DNA of 40,221 nt from Mycobacterium asiaticum (GTDB lineage: Bacteria > Actinomycetota > Actinomycetes > Mycobacteriales > Mycobacteriaceae), in NCBI RefSeq assembly GCF_001673365.1, contig NZ_LZLS01000212.1, positions 1-40,221 of the forward strand, in the 5' to 3' direction. A program made the translations under genes and the position numbers. The notes under the pieces are model-generated. The model searched no databases. It was not told the origin of the DNA and saw only the letters and a program-made list of their open reading frames with translations. Below, in pieces: positions 24,943 to 36,767 of the stretch. Numbering within the stretch: position 1 is the first letter of the stretch; each line of letters begins with the position of its first letter.

Positions 24943-26427
24943 GTGGCGGAGCTGATTGCGGTCCCGGAGCTGATGGTGTCGGCGGCAACGGACCTGGCGG
25001 GCATCAAATCCACTCTGGCCGAGGCCAACGCGGCCGCGGCACTACCCACCTCCGCGATCCTGGCCGCGGGCGGAGATGAGATCTCGGCCGCCGTGGCGGC
25101 ACTCTTCACCGGACACGCCCAGCAGTACCAGACGCTGAGCGCCCAGGCTGAGGCGTTCCACCAGCGGTTTGTGCAGCTGTTGACGACGGGAGCCAGTGGT
25201 TACGCAGTGGCGGAGGCGGTCAACGCCGGACCGCTGCAACCGGTGCTCGACCTGGTCAACGCCCCGACCCAGTTTCTGGTGGGCCGGCCGCTGATCGGAA
25301 ACGGCACCAATGCGACCACCCCTGGCGGAGCCGGTGGCGCCGGCGGACTGTTGCTCGGCAATGGCGGCGACGGCGCGGCCGGCGGGGCCAACCAGGCCGG
25401 CGGCGCGGGAGGTGACGCGGGGCTGATCGGCAATGGCGGCGCGGGCGGAACCGGCGGAAGCGGCGGCGCGGCCGGCGGGCTGGGTGGCCGCGGCGGGTGG
25501 CTGTTGGGCGACGGTGGCCGCGGTGGGCAAGGCGGTGCCGGAGGCGGCCTCGGGGGCGGAGGCGGCACAGGTGGGCTGTTCTACGGTCATGGCGGCGCCG
25601 GTGGCGCGGGCGGCGACAACACCTCGGGCGGCAGCGGCGGCGCGGGCGGCAGCGGCGGCGCCGCGACCCTGTTCGGCGATGGCGGTCAGGGTGGCGCGGG
25701 CGGGGCAGGCGACCCCGCAGTGGCAACGTCGACCGGCGGATTCGGTGGTGCCGGCGGACGCGCCGGGCTCTTGATCGGCAACGGCGGCCTCGGCGGCGCG
25801 GGTGGTCTCACGCCGAGCCAGACCGTCGCCGCGAATGGTGGGGCCGGCGGTGATGCCGGCCTGATCGGCTTCGGCGGGGCCGGTGGAGCCGGTGGCGCCG
25901 GCGTCGCGGGCGGGATCGGCGGTGACGGCGGTGCCGGTGGCCAAGGCGGATTGTTGTTCGGCGGCGGCGGATTCGGCGGCAACGGCGGCGCGGGCGGACA
26001 GGCCGGGGTCAGCGGCGTGGGCGGCAATGGTGGCGGGGGCGGTGCCGGCGGTTCGGCCGGGCTGGTGTGGGGCAACGGTGGTAGCGGTGGCACCGGTGGG
26101 GCCGGCGGAAGCGCTGCGGGGATCCCGTTGGGCACGGGCGGCATGGGGGGTGCCGGTGGCAACGGAGGCGCGACCGGCGGGGTCGGGAGCGGCGGGTTCG
26201 GCGGGTGGGGTGGTGCCGGAGGTACCGGCGGCACCGGTGGTATCGGCGGCGACGGCGGGGCGGGCGGCTCCGGTGGCTCCGCTGAGTACATCGGCACCGG
26301 CGGCAACGGCGGCGGGGGCGGGGTTCCCGGCGCGCCCTTCGCCGGTGCGGTGGGAGGCCTTGGAGGTGCCGGTGGCACTAAAGGCTCCATCTTCGGCGCG
26401 GATGGACAACCTGGACCCAACGGTTGA
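24943..26427 (+). CDS. PE_PGRS family protein
   Basis: 494 residues. The PE domain (1-95; AELIAVPELMVSAATDLAGIKSTLAEANAAAA) carries the export signal YAVAE. A linker with GRPLIGNGTN follows, and then about 370 residues of Gly-Gly-Ala/Gly-Gly-Asn repeats (PGRS) to the end, with no separate C-terminal domain. The GTG at 24943 aligns with the standard PE start. It lies only 2 bp after the stop of the GT-C-like gene, so translation may be coupled. An in-frame TTG at 24937 overlaps that stop and is less likely. Probably exported by ESX-5 to the cell surface; specific function unknown. I do not recall a PE_PGRS at this place in H37Rv. Confidence 0.92.
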   Translation: MAELIAVPELMVSAATDLAGIKSTLAEANAAAALPTSAILAAGGDEISAAVAALFTGHAQQYQTLSAQAEAFHQRFVQLLTTGASGYAVAEAVNAGPLQPVLDLVNAPTQFLVGRPLIGNGTNATTPGGAGGAGGLLLGNGGDGAAGGANQAGGAGGDAGLIGNGGAGGTGGSGGAAGGLGGRGGWLLGDGGRGGQGGAGGGLGGGGGTGGLFYGHGGAGGAGGDNTSGGSGGAGGSGGAATLFGDGGQGGAGGAGDPAVATSTGGFGGAGGRAGLLIGNGGLGGAGGLTPSQTVAANGGAGGDAGLIGFGGAGGAGGAGVAGGIGGDGGAGGQGGLLFGGGGFGGNGGAGGQAGVSGVGGNGGGGGAGGSAGLVWGNGGSGGTGGAGGSAAGIPLGTGGMGGAGGNGGATGGVGSGGFGGWGGAGGTGGTGGIGGDGGAGGSGGSAEYIGTGGNGGGGGVPGAPFAGAVGGLGGAGGTKGSIFGADGQPGPNG

Positions 26428-26505
26428 CGAAATCTCTTAACGCGCGGACCCTCCAGGACGGGACTCGCCGCGATGAGTAACGCGTTGCGGTGCAGTCTGA
26501 TCTGC

Positions 26506-27072
26506 ATGGGCAAACTCATCTATGGCTTCAACGTGTCGGTGGACGGGTACATCGCCGACGCACAAGGCAACATCGACTGGGGCGAACCGAGCGACGAGTT
26601 GCACCAGTACTGGAACGACTTCGAGCGGGAGACGGCCCTGTCGTTCTACGGGCGGCGGCTCTACGAACTGATGTCCGCGTACTGGCCGACCGCTGACAAG
26701 GACCCGGATGCCACCCCGCTGATCGTCGACTTCGCCCACATCTGGCGCGACATGCCCAAGGTCGTGTTCTCGCGCACGTTAACGTCCGTCGACTGGAATT
26801 CCCGCCTGGAACGCGGCGACCCGGTCGAGGTGGTAACGAGACTGAAAGCCGAAACCGGCGGCAACCTGGAGATTGCCGGCGCGACGCTGGCCGCACCGAT
26901 CGTGCAGGCCGGACTGGTCGACGAGTACCGGATCGTGATCGCGCCGACTGCCGTGGGCGGCGGCATCCGGTTCTTTCCGACACTGCCGTCGTGGATTTCG
27001 TTGAGGCTGTTGGAGAACCGCACCTTCCCGGGCGGCACGGTCCTGCTGCGCTACGAGGCCAAACACGACTGA
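26506..27072 (+). CDS. Dihydrofolate reductase-like/RibD C-terminal domain protein
   Basis: 188 residues starting MGKLIYGFNVSVDGYIADAQGNIDW, followed by FYGRRLYELM, VVFSRTL, LKAETGGNLEIAGATLAAPIVQAGLVDEYRIVIAPTAVGGG. This is the DHFR-like fold of the RibD C-terminal family: NADPH-binding GG and VDEYRI..APTAVGGG signatures. Members in mycobacteria are mostly uncharacterised oxidoreductases; some act as DHFR-like enzymes when overexpressed. ATG 26506 is preferred over an ATG 11 codons upstream. Not part of an obvious operon. Confidence 0.85.
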   Translation: MGKLIYGFNVSVDGYIADAQGNIDWGEPSDELHQYWNDFERETALSFYGRRLYELMSAYWPTADKDPDATPLIVDFAHIWRDMPKVVFSRTLTSVDWNSRLERGDPVEVVTRLKAETGGNLEIAGATLAAPIVQAGLVDEYRIVIAPTAVGGGIRFFPTLPSWISLRLLENRTFPGGTVLLRYEAKHD

Positions 27073-27107
27073 TCGACCCGGGTTTCGAGATTGTGCGCGC
27101 TGGTTGA

Positions 27108-27183
27108 TGGAGCCGCCTAGGAGAATCGAACTCCTGACCTATTCATTACGAGTGAATCGCTCTACCGACTGAGCTAAGGCGGC
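27108..27183 (-). tRNA. tRNA-Thr (anticodon CGT), CCA encoded
   Basis: The minus strand folds as a full cloverleaf: acceptor GCCGCCT/AGGCGGC, D-arm GCTC..GAGC, anticodon stem ATTCA/TGAAT with loop CTCGTAA (anticodon CGT, reading ACG), T-arm with GTTCGATTC, discriminator T and genomically encoded CCA (27108-27110). Confidence 0.95.
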
Positions 27184-27237
27184 GTGCCCTCTCGGGCGGC
27201 ACGAGTCTACGGCAGGCAGGCGGACCGACCCAAACCC

Positions 27238-28458
27238 TTACCGCAGTTCCAGCCCGAGCGTGGCGACCATGGCGTCGACGGCGAACTTGGGTTTGACGTT
27301 GGTTGCCAGCGCATCACGGCATTCCAGCACGGCTTCGATGCAGCGCAGCAACCGCTCGGGGGTCGCGTGGGCGGCCAGTGCGCTCACCCGCTCCGCCATG
27401 TCCGGGTGGTTGGCGCGAATATCGCCGGCATTCGCCGACACGAGCAACGCGTCCCTGAAGTAGGTCGCCAAGTCGATCAGGGCGCGGTCCAGTGCGTCGC
27501 GCGAGGCGCGGGTTTGACGGGACTTCTGGCGCCGCTCCAGCTCTTTCAGCGCGCCCGCGGATCCGCGCACCGCGCCGGCAGCGCCTTTACCCGTACCACC
27601 TGCCCCCAGCGCCGTACGCAGCTCTTCGGTCTCCACTTCGGCGCGCCCGGCCGTCAGCGCCACCGCCTCGGCTTCGGCCGCCGCAACCAGCTCCTCTGCG
27701 GCAGCGTATGCCCGCGCCGGCCGCGCGGCGTCGCGAACAAGCTCCAGCGCCCGCTCTCGTCGCTCCCGTGCCTCTGCGTCGGTGGCCAGCCGACGTGCCC
27801 GGCCGACGTGCCCCCCGCTGACGGACGCCGCCCAGTCCGCGATGGCGGTATCCAGGCCGTCACCGTCGATCAGCACCTGCGCGATCGCCTCCGTCGGCGG
27901 CGTCACCAATGCGACGTGCCGACACCGGGAACGCAAGGTGATCGCGATGTCCTCAGGGTCCACCGATGGCGCGCACAACAGGAAGACCGTCGACGGCGGC
28001 GGCTCTTCGACCACCTTCAAAAGAGCGTTGGCGGCGCCCTCAGTCAACCGGTCGGCGTCTTCGATCACCACGATCTGGTGTCGCCCGGTGGTCGGACGGC
28101 GTGACGCGACCTGCACGATGCCGCGCATCTCGTCCACGCCGATCGACAGCCCTTCGGGAATCACCCGGCGAACGTCAGCGTGGGTGCCCGCCATCGTCGT
28201 CGTGCAGGCCTTGCAGCCGCCGCAGCCCGGCTCGTCCTCTGACGTGCATTGCAGCGCCGCCGCAAAGCACAAGGCGGCCACGGAGCGACCAGAACCCGGC
28301 GGCCCGGTGATCAGCCAGGCATGTGTCATATTCCCGAAGCTCGACGCTTGGTGACTCTGATCACTTCGAGCCTGCTCGCGCGCGGACTTGGCGGCGGCGA
28401 GCAGCTCGGCCTCCACCACTTGCTGGCCTACCAGCCGCGCAAACACGCCCGTCATCAT
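27238..28458 (-). CDS. holB: DNA polymerase III, delta' subunit (clamp loader)
   Basis: 406-residue clamp-loader subunit of the replicative polymerase. An AAA+ domain carries GPPGSGRS (52-59), followed by the four-cysteine zinc module (Cys71, 79, 82, 85; C-x7-CGGCKAC), VIEDADRLTEGAANALLKVVEEPP and the SRC motif in TLRSRCRHV. The C-terminal region (about 270-406) is the helical collar. It corresponds to H37Rv Rv3644c. ATG 28458 or 28455 are equally plausible; a TTG two codons upstream is not needed. A TACTGT element 5 bp before the ATG suggests a leaderless or nearly leaderless transcript. Divergent from the cyclase gene. Confidence 0.92.
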   Translation of the reverse strand: MMTGVFARLVGQQVVEAELLAAAKSAREQARSDQSHQASSFGNMTHAWLITGPPGSGRSVAALCFAAALQCTSEDEPGCGGCKACTTTMAGTHADVRRVIPEGLSIGVDEMRGIVQVASRRPTTGRHQIVVIEDADRLTEGAANALLKVVEEPPPSTVFLLCAPSVDPEDIAITLRSRCRHVALVTPPTEAIAQVLIDGDGLDTAIADWAASVSGGHVGRARRLATDAEARERRERALELVRDAARPARAYAAAEELVAAAEAEAVALTAGRAEVETEELRTALGAGGTGKGAAGAVRGSAGALKELERRQKSRQTRASRDALDRALIDLATYFRDALLVSANAGDIRANHPDMAERVSALAAHATPERLLRCIEAVLECRDALATNVKPKFAVDAMVATLGLELR

Positions 28459-28469
28459 CGGCAACAGTA
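28459..28469 (-). promoter_or_regulatory. Candidate -10 of holB (TACTGT-N5-ATG)
   Basis: On the minus strand TACTGT (28464-28469) is followed by 5 bases and ATG 28458; the second ATG (28455) would have 8. Either is near leaderless spacing. Confidence 0.4.
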
Positions 28470-28598
28470 GTTAGTGGCCCCGACAGAGACCTATCAGCGT
28501 CCGATTCGCGACATTTCCGTGATCTTTCCCCGTCTTTCGCCCATGTCGGGCGACGTGCCGAGGTCGTTTTTGGTTTCCGACGAGTCACCGCTGACCGA

Positions 28599-28610
28599 TA
28601 CGGTGGTTTC
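28599..28610 (+). promoter_or_regulatory. Leaderless promoter of the adenylate cyclase gene: TACGGT-N6-GTG
   Basis: TACGGT (28599-28604), then GGTTTC, then GTG 28611. Exact leaderless spacing; it also fixes the start codon against the much longer open frame upstream. Confidence 0.65.
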
Positions 28611-30217
28611 GTGACCGCGGTAGCAACCCTCCCTAGACGAATCAACGCATTCGTCCGCTGGGTGGTGCGCACACCGTGGCCGGTTTTCTCGCTGAGCATG
28701 CTGCAGTCCGACATCATCGGCGGTTTGTTCGTGCTCGGCTTCCTGCGCTACGGTTTGCCGCCGCACGACCAGGTTCAGCTCGGAGACCTGCCCCCCGTCA
28801 ACGTCGCGATCTTTATCTCCTCGGTGGTCTTTTTGTTCCTGGCCGGGTTCGCCTGGAACCTGAGGCTGCTGGTCCCGGTCTTCCGGTGGCAACGCCGCGA
28901 CAATCTGCTGGTCGAAGCCGACCCGTCCACCACGGAACTGGCTCGGACCCGAGCATTGCGGATGCCCTTCTACCGCACCTTGACCAGCGTGACCTCCTGG
29001 GCGATCGGCAGCGTCATCTTCCTGCTGGCCAGCTGGTCGGTGGCCCGCAATGCCGCGCCGGTCGTGGTGGTCGCGACCGCGCTGGGCGCCACCGCGACAG
29101 CCATCATCGGTTACCTGCAATCCGAGCGGGTATTGCGGCCGGTGGCTGTGGCCGCGCTGCGCAGTGGCGTGCCGGAGAGCGTGCGGGCACCCGGCGTCAT
29201 CCTGCGGCTGATGCTGACCTGGGTGCTGGCCACGGCCGTGCCGCTGCTGGCGATCGTGCTGGCCGTCGTCTCGGACAAGATCTCGCTGCTGCACGCCGCG
29301 CCGGAAAAGCTGTTCAACCCCATCCTGCTGTTGGCGCTGGCGGCATTGGGTATCGGCGCGGCCAGCACCCTGCTGGTGTCCATGTCGATCGCGGATCCGC
29401 TGCGCCAGCTGCGCTGGGCGCTCTCGGAGGTGCAGCGCGGTAACTACAACGCACACATGCAGATCTACGACGCCAGCGAATTGGGTCTGCTGCAGGCCGG
29501 CTTCAACGACATGGTGCGCGACCTGTCCGAACGGCAGCGGCTGCGGGACCTGTTCGGGCGCTATGTGGGTGAGGACGTGGCCCGCCGGGCTCTCGAGCGC
29601 GGCACCGAGTTGGGCGGGCAGGAGCGCGACGTCGCGGTCCTCTTCGTCGACTTGGTGGGCTCCACCCAACTCGCCGCGACGCGGCCACCCGCCGAGGTGG
29701 TCCACCTGCTCAACGAGTTCTTCCGGGTCGTGGTCGACACCGTCGGCCGCCACGGCGGCTTCGTCAATAAGTTCCAGGGCGATGCCGCACTGGCCATCTT
29801 CGGCGCCCCGATCGAGCATCCGGACGGCGCCGGCGCGGCACTGGCCGCCGCCCGTGAACTCCACGACGAACTCATTCCGGTGCTGGGGTCAGCAGAGTTC
29901 GGTATCGGAATCTCAGCGGGCCGAGCCATCGCCGGCCACATCGGCGCGCAGGCACGCTTCGAGTACACCGTCATCGGGGATCCGGTCAACGAGGCCGCCC
30001 GACTGACCGAGCTGGCAAAGCTGGAAGAGGGCCACGTGCTGGCGTCGGCGATCGCGGTCAGCGGGGCGCTGGACGCCGAAGCGTTGTGCTGGGACGTGGG
30101 CGAAGTGGTCGAATTGCGTGGCCGCATCGCACCCACGCAGCTGGCGCGGCCGCTGAAATTTTCTGAACCAGAAGATGTTTCGGACGACACCGCCGAAGCT
30201 GCCAGTAAAGCCAGTCG

Positions 30218-30221
<4 letters not shown>
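28611..30221 (+). CDS. Membrane adenylate cyclase, class III with HAMP domain (Rv3645 type)
   Basis: 536 residues. There are six membrane helices within about 25-260, a HAMP-like linker (about 250-303; SIADPLRQLRWALSEVQRGNYNAHMQIYDASELGLLQAGFNDM) and a C-terminal class III cyclase domain (about 337-515). The metal-binding Asp347 lies in VLFVDLVGST, with substrate/metal residues in NKFQGDAALAIFGAP (Lys387, Asp391) and YTVIGDPVNEAARL. It makes cAMP from ATP. The homologue Rv3645 is a main cAMP source in M. tuberculosis and affects lipid use and intrinsic drug tolerance. The stop overlaps the convergent topA stop within CTAG. Confidence 0.93.
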
Positions 30222-33013
<2,792 letters not shown>

Positions 33014-33164
33014 CTGCGCCTACGCTCCATCTCCTATATCGGCCCGGTCGCCTCCCCGAAATCAGGTATGTCGCCGTTCCTTCGCCCGCGGGCAACTGAC
33101 AATTTCGCACCCTTGGGCGGGCCTGCGCAAACCGGGCTCTTTCGGACGGGGTGTTTTCCAGCTC

Positions 33165-33743
33165 TCACACCCGGGGCCACTGGGCTGCCGCCGCCACGCC
33201 GTCGGGAGCCTCCCCCACGTTCTCTACCAGGCGAGATAGCCTGCGGCGACCACTTATCCGCAACGCCGGACGGGTCCCGCGGGTACCGATCAGAGTGGGC
33301 GCGATCCCGACTCTCATCAGAGCCGACGCCAGCGGTGAGTGCGTGTCCGGCGCGTGTGGGTCCAGGCCCAGCAGGTAACGATCGGCCTCCGGGCTGCCCG
33401 CCGCCAGGGTCCAGGCCCGCAATTCCCGTGGTCCCGGCAGCCAGCGCGGCGGGACCGTCTTCACCGCACCGCGGGTCCACTCGGTGGCGATGCTGCGCAA
33501 CGACGGATCCACGGCCGTGCGTACCAGCGGGTGGTCTTCGTCGGTCCGGGTGATTTCCGGGGTCAGGCCGGTCTCCCGGATCATTTCGGCCAGCGCCTCG
33601 GCACGCCAGGGCTCCTCCACCACGACCGAGAGTCGCGCACCCAGACCCACCAGCACGATCTGACCGGGTGCCGCCAGCAGTCCGCACAAGTCCCCGACCG
33701 CGGGCGGAACCGACTCCGCGGCGAAGAAGGAAAGCTGACTCAC
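33165..33743 (-). CDS. Conserved mycobacterial protein of unknown function (Rv3647c type)
   Basis: 192 residues, the same length as I recall for H37Rv Rv3647c, between topA and cspA. No signal peptide or membrane helix. The sequence MSQLSFFAAESVPPAVGDLCGLLAAPGQIVLVGLGARLSVVVEEPWRAEAL shows a beta-rich N-terminus, and the C-terminus is Arg-rich (RISGRRRLSRL). No catalytic motif is recognised. The start is GTG 33743 with TACTGT 7 bp upstream. Confidence 0.82.
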   Translation of the reverse strand: MSQLSFFAAESVPPAVGDLCGLLAAPGQIVLVGLGARLSVVVEEPWRAEALAEMIRETGLTPEITRTDEDHPLVRTAVDPSLRSIATEWTRGAVKTVPPRWLPGPRELRAWTLAAGSPEADRYLLGLDPHAPDTHSPLASALMRVGIAPTLIGTRGTRPALRISGRRRLSRLVENVGEAPDGVAAAAQWPRV

Positions 33744-33756
33744 GCCACCGACAGTA
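33744..33756 (-). promoter_or_regulatory. Candidate leaderless promoter of the Rv3647c-like gene: TACTGT-N7-GTG
   Basis: On the minus strand TACTGT (33751-33756) and seven bases precede GTG 33743. Confidence 0.45.
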
Positions 33757-33809
33757 GGCCAGCGAACCGGGCGTCGGGTTCAGGCAGGCCGCCAACAAGC
33801 CGCCACTTA

Positions 33810-33839
33810 CCCCGGAAACGAAAACCCCGGAAACGAAAA
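33810..33839. repeat. Tandem 15-bp repeat, two perfect copies
   Basis: CCCCGGAAACGAAAA occurs at 33810-33824 and 33825-33839, directly after (in minus-strand sense) the cspA terminator. The repeat supplies two TTTTCG tracts on the cspA transcript. Confidence 0.8.
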
Positions 33840-33863
33840 CCCCCCGGACGGAGCCGGGGGGTT
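33838..33863 (-). terminator. Intrinsic terminator of cspA
   Basis: 10-bp stem AACCCCCCGG / CCGGGGGGTT with a 6-nt loop (33848-33853), 20 bp past the cspA stop. On the minus strand it is followed by TTTTCGTTT. A classic intrinsic terminator, backed up by the repeat beyond it. Confidence 0.85.
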
Positions 33864-33882
33864 ACGTCAGAATCTGCCCTGA

Positions 33883-34086
33883 TTACAGGGAGCGGACTCC
33901 GGTGGCCTGGGGGCCCTTAGGGCTGTGGCCGATCTCGAACTCGACCTTCTGGTTTTCTTCGAGGGTGCGGAAGCCCGTCCCCTGGATCTCCGTGTAGTGG
34001 ACAAACACATCTGCGGAGCCATCTTCGGGGGCGATGAAGCCGAACCCCTTCTCCGCGTTGAACCACTTCACAGTTCCCTGTGGCAT
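33883..34086 (-). CDS. cspA: Cold-shock protein (CspA family)
   Basis: 67-residue single OB-fold RNA chaperone: [23 protein letters not shown] with RNP1 KGFGFI and RNP2 VFVHY, ending [20 protein letters not shown]. It binds single-stranded RNA/DNA and melts mRNA structure. AAGGAAAGA precedes the ATG. It has a long divergent upstream region (296 bp shared with the helicase gene) and a strong terminator. Confidence 0.96.
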
Positions 34087-34198
34087 TTCTCGATCTTTCC
34101 TTTACTTTCTTGTGCGAGGCTCCGCCTTTCGGTGCCCCGGGCCAGCCACGACCGCCATACCTTCGCGGAGTCGCCGGAATTTCACCCGACAGATAACC

Positions 34199-34233
34199 TC
34201 GCAGGAACCGCGACCGCAACGTCGATCCTGCGA
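34199..34233. repeat. Inverted repeat TCGCAGGA-N19-TCCTGCGA between cspA and the helicase gene
   Basis: Perfect 8-bp arms, 113-147 bp upstream of cspA and about 150 bp upstream of the helicase gene. A repeated GCGACCGCAA lies in the loop and again at about 34257. Could be an operator, or part of a structured cspA leader. Confidence 0.4.
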
Positions 34234-34382
34234 AAGCTTTGACACGAACACAGAAGCTGCGACCGCAAACAGTCAACCATGTTCACGGCGTCGGCGACAG
34301 CCTCTACCCACAGACTCATCGCCGAACGGCCAGGCAATTTACGTCGGCGTCACAGTGCAGGCCAGAGCCAGAGAGGTGCGTG

Positions 34383-36689
34383 ATGGCGAGTTTCGGCAGC
34401 GAGCTGCTCGGTGCTGCGCTCGCCGGTACCGCAGCGGACGAGCATCCGTTGCGGCATATCGCCGAGCTACCGGCCCGCACCGGCACTCCACAGGGTTGGC
34501 CGGAGTGGGCCGAGCCCGCCGTGGTCCGCGCTTTCACCGACCGCGGGATAGCTGTGCCGTGGTCGCACCAGTCCCACGCCGCGGAACTGGCGCACGCCGG
34601 ACGCCATGTGGTGATCAGCACCGGTACCGCGTCGGGCAAGTCGCTGGCCTACCAACTGCCGGCGCTCAACGCCCTGGCGACCGACCCGCGGGCCCGGGTG
34701 CTTTACCTGTCGCCGACCAAGGCGCTCGGGCACGACCAGTTGCGCACGGCTCATGCCCTGGTCACCGCCGTACCGCTCGACGACGTGGCGCCGACGGCCT
34801 ATGACGGCGACAGCCCCACCGAGGTGCGCCGCTTTGCGCGCGAGCGGTCCCGGTGGGTGTTCTCCAACCCGGACATGATCCACCTTTCGATATTGCGCAA
34901 TCACGCTCGCTGGGCGGTGCTGTTGCGCGGATTGCGCTATGTGATCGTCGACGAATGTCACTACTACCGTGGCGTTTTCGGATCCAACGTGGCGATGGTG
35001 TTACGTCGGCTGCTGCGCCTGTGCGCACGTTATTCGTCGTATCCCACGGTCGTGTTCGCGAGTGCGACAACGGATTCCCCCGGCACGACGGCGGCGGAAC
35101 TCATCGGCCAGCCGGTCGCGGAGGTCGTCGAGGACGGGTCTCCCCAGGGTGCCCGCACGGTGGCGTTGTGGGAGCCGGCACTGTTGACCGACCTGATTGG
35201 AGAGAACGGCGCCCCGGTTCGACGATCCGCGGGGGCCGAAGCCGCACGGGTGATGGCAGATCTGATCGTGGAGGGCGCCCAGACTTTGACGTTTGTGCGG
35301 TCGCGCCGGGCCGCCGAGCTGACGGCGCTGGGGGCTCAGGCCCGGCTGGCTGACGTCGCGCCACAACTGTCGGGCACGGTGGCGTCCTACCGCGCCGGTT
35401 ATCTGTCCGAGGATCGCAGCGCGCTGGAGACTGCGCTGGCCGAGGGTCGGTTGCGCGGCCTGGCCGCTACAAATGCGCTGGAGTTGGGGGTCGACATCGC
35501 GGGCCTGGACGCGGTGGTGCTCGCGGGATTCCCCGGCACGGTCGCGTCGTTCTGGCAACAGGCCGGACGGTCCGGACGGCGCGGTCAGGGCGCGTTGGTG
35601 GTGCTGATCGCCCGCGATGATCCGTTGGACACCTACCTGGTTCACCACCCGGCGGCGTTGCTGGACAAGCCGGTTGAGCGGGTCGTCATCGACCCGGGCA
35701 ACCCATACATCCTCGGCCCTCAACTACTTTGTGCCGCAACAGAGTTACCGCTCGACGACGCCGAGGTCCGCGCACTCGATGCCGTAGAGGTAGCCGACGG
35801 GTTGGTTGACGACGGGCTGCTCAGACGCCGTAGTGGCAAGTACTTTCCGGCGCCGGGCGTGGACCCGCACGGCGCAGTGGACATCCGGGGATCGATCGGC
35901 GGCGAAGTCGTCATCGTCGAGGCGGACACCGGGCGATTGCTGGGCAGTACCGGCGCTGGGCAGGCACCTGCGTCCATTCATCCCGGCGCGGTGTACCTGC
36001 ACCAGGGGGAAAGCTACGTCGTCGACTCGCTGGACCTCGAGGAGGGCGTCGCCTTCGTCCGTGCTGACGATCCCGGGTATGCGACGTTCGCCCGGGAAGT
36101 CACCGACATTGCGGTGACCGGTGCCGGTGAACGGTTGGCTTTCGGGCCGGTGACGCTGGGTTTGGTGCCGGTGACGGTCACCAACCAGGTCGTCGGGTAT
36201 CTGCGCCGCCGACCCAACGGCGAGGTGATCGATTTCATCGAGTTGAGCATGCCGCAACGCTCCCTGCCTACCGCCGCGGTGATGTACACCGTTGACCCCG
36301 AAGTGTTGGAAAGCGACGGCATCGATCCGGTCCGCGTCCCGGGTTCGCTGCACGCGGCCGAACACGCGGCCATCGGGTTGTTGCCGTTGGTGGCCAGCTG
36401 CGACCGCGGCGACATCGGCGGTCTGTCGACCGCGCTCGGTCCCGAAGGACTCCCAACCGTCTTTGTCTACGACGGCCACCCGGGTGGGGCGGGGTTCGCC
36501 GAGCGCGGCTTTCGTCAGGCGCAGATTTGGCTCGGTGCGACGGCGGCGGCCATCGAGTCGTGCGAATGTCCTAGCGGGTGCCCCTCCTGCGTGCAGTCGC
36601 CCAAATGCGGGAACGGCAACGATCCATTGGACAAGGCCGGCGCGATCCGGGTGTTGCGCCTGGTGCTTGCGGCGCTGGAATCAGGCTGA
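34383..36689 (+). CDS. DEAD/DEAH-box helicase with C-terminal DUF1998 zinc domain (MrfA/YprA type)
   Basis: 768-residue superfamily 2 helicase: Walker A GTASGKS (81-87), SPTKALGHDQL, Walker B DECH (190-193), motif IV-VI region with TNALELGVDIAGLDAVVLAGFPGT and QQAGRSGRRGQ. The C-terminal domain ends in a cysteine cluster (Cys727, 729, 733, 736, 742; CECPSGCPSC...KC), the DUF1998 zinc site. It matches H37Rv Rv3649 and the MrfA family, which repairs mitomycin C damage in Bacillus. The ATG at 34383 after GAGAGG is preferred over a 48-codon upstream extension with no conserved sequence. Confidence 0.92.
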   Translation: MASFGSELLGAALAGTAADEHPLRHIAELPARTGTPQGWPEWAEPAVVRAFTDRGIAVPWSHQSHAAELAHAGRHVVISTGTASGKSLAYQLPALNALATDPRARVLYLSPTKALGHDQLRTAHALVTAVPLDDVAPTAYDGDSPTEVRRFARERSRWVFSNPDMIHLSILRNHARWAVLLRGLRYVIVDECHYYRGVFGSNVAMVLRRLLRLCARYSSYPTVVFASATTDSPGTTAAELIGQPVAEVVEDGSPQGARTVALWEPALLTDLIGENGAPVRRSAGAEAARVMADLIVEGAQTLTFVRSRRAAELTALGAQARLADVAPQLSGTVASYRAGYLSEDRSALETALAEGRLRGLAATNALELGVDIAGLDAVVLAGFPGTVASFWQQAGRSGRRGQGALVVLIARDDPLDTYLVHHPAALLDKPVERVVIDPGNPYILGPQLLCAATELPLDDAEVRALDAVEVADGLVDDGLLRRRSGKYFPAPGVDPHGAVDIRGSIGGEVVIVEADTGRLLGSTGAGQAPASIHPGAVYLHQGESYVVDSLDLEEGVAFVRADDPGYATFAREVTDIAVTGAGERLAFGPVTLGLVPVTVTNQVVGYLRRRPNGEVIDFIELSMPQRSLPTAAVMYTVDPEVLESDGIDPVRVPGSLHAAEHAAIGLLPLVASCDRGDIGGLSTALGPEGLPTVFVYDGHPGGAGFAERGFRQAQIWLGATAAAIESCECPSGCPSCVQSPKCGNGNDPLDKAGAIRVLRLVLAALESG

Positions 36690-36748
36690 AGCTTTCTGGG
36701 CCTCTGGTGAAAAAGCGTGGTGAAAACCCCAGTCGGCGACTCGAGTAG

Positions 36749-36767
36749 CCAGCGGTTCGACCGCTGG
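36749..36767 (+). terminator. Hairpin after the helicase gene
   Basis: Perfect 8-bp stem CCAGCGGT/ACCGCTGG with a TCG loop, 59 bp past the helicase stop, no U-tract. Likely terminator of the helicase transcript or a barrier ahead of the PE gene. Confidence 0.5.

Noticed and set aside
25042..26519. Pro/Ala-rich frames opposite the PE_PGRS gene
   Set aside because: They are the reverse complement of Gly-rich repeats; such frames appear opposite every PGRS and carry no independent signal.
28323..28610. N-terminal extension of the adenylate cyclase frame
   Set aside because: Overlaps the divergent holB gene, and the added residues are Arg-rich shadow sequence. TACGGT-N6-GTG marks the start at 28611.
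34239..34382. 48-codon upstream extension of the helicase
   Set aside because: No conserved sequence, and the ATG at 34383 has a ribosome-binding site and gives the expected family length.
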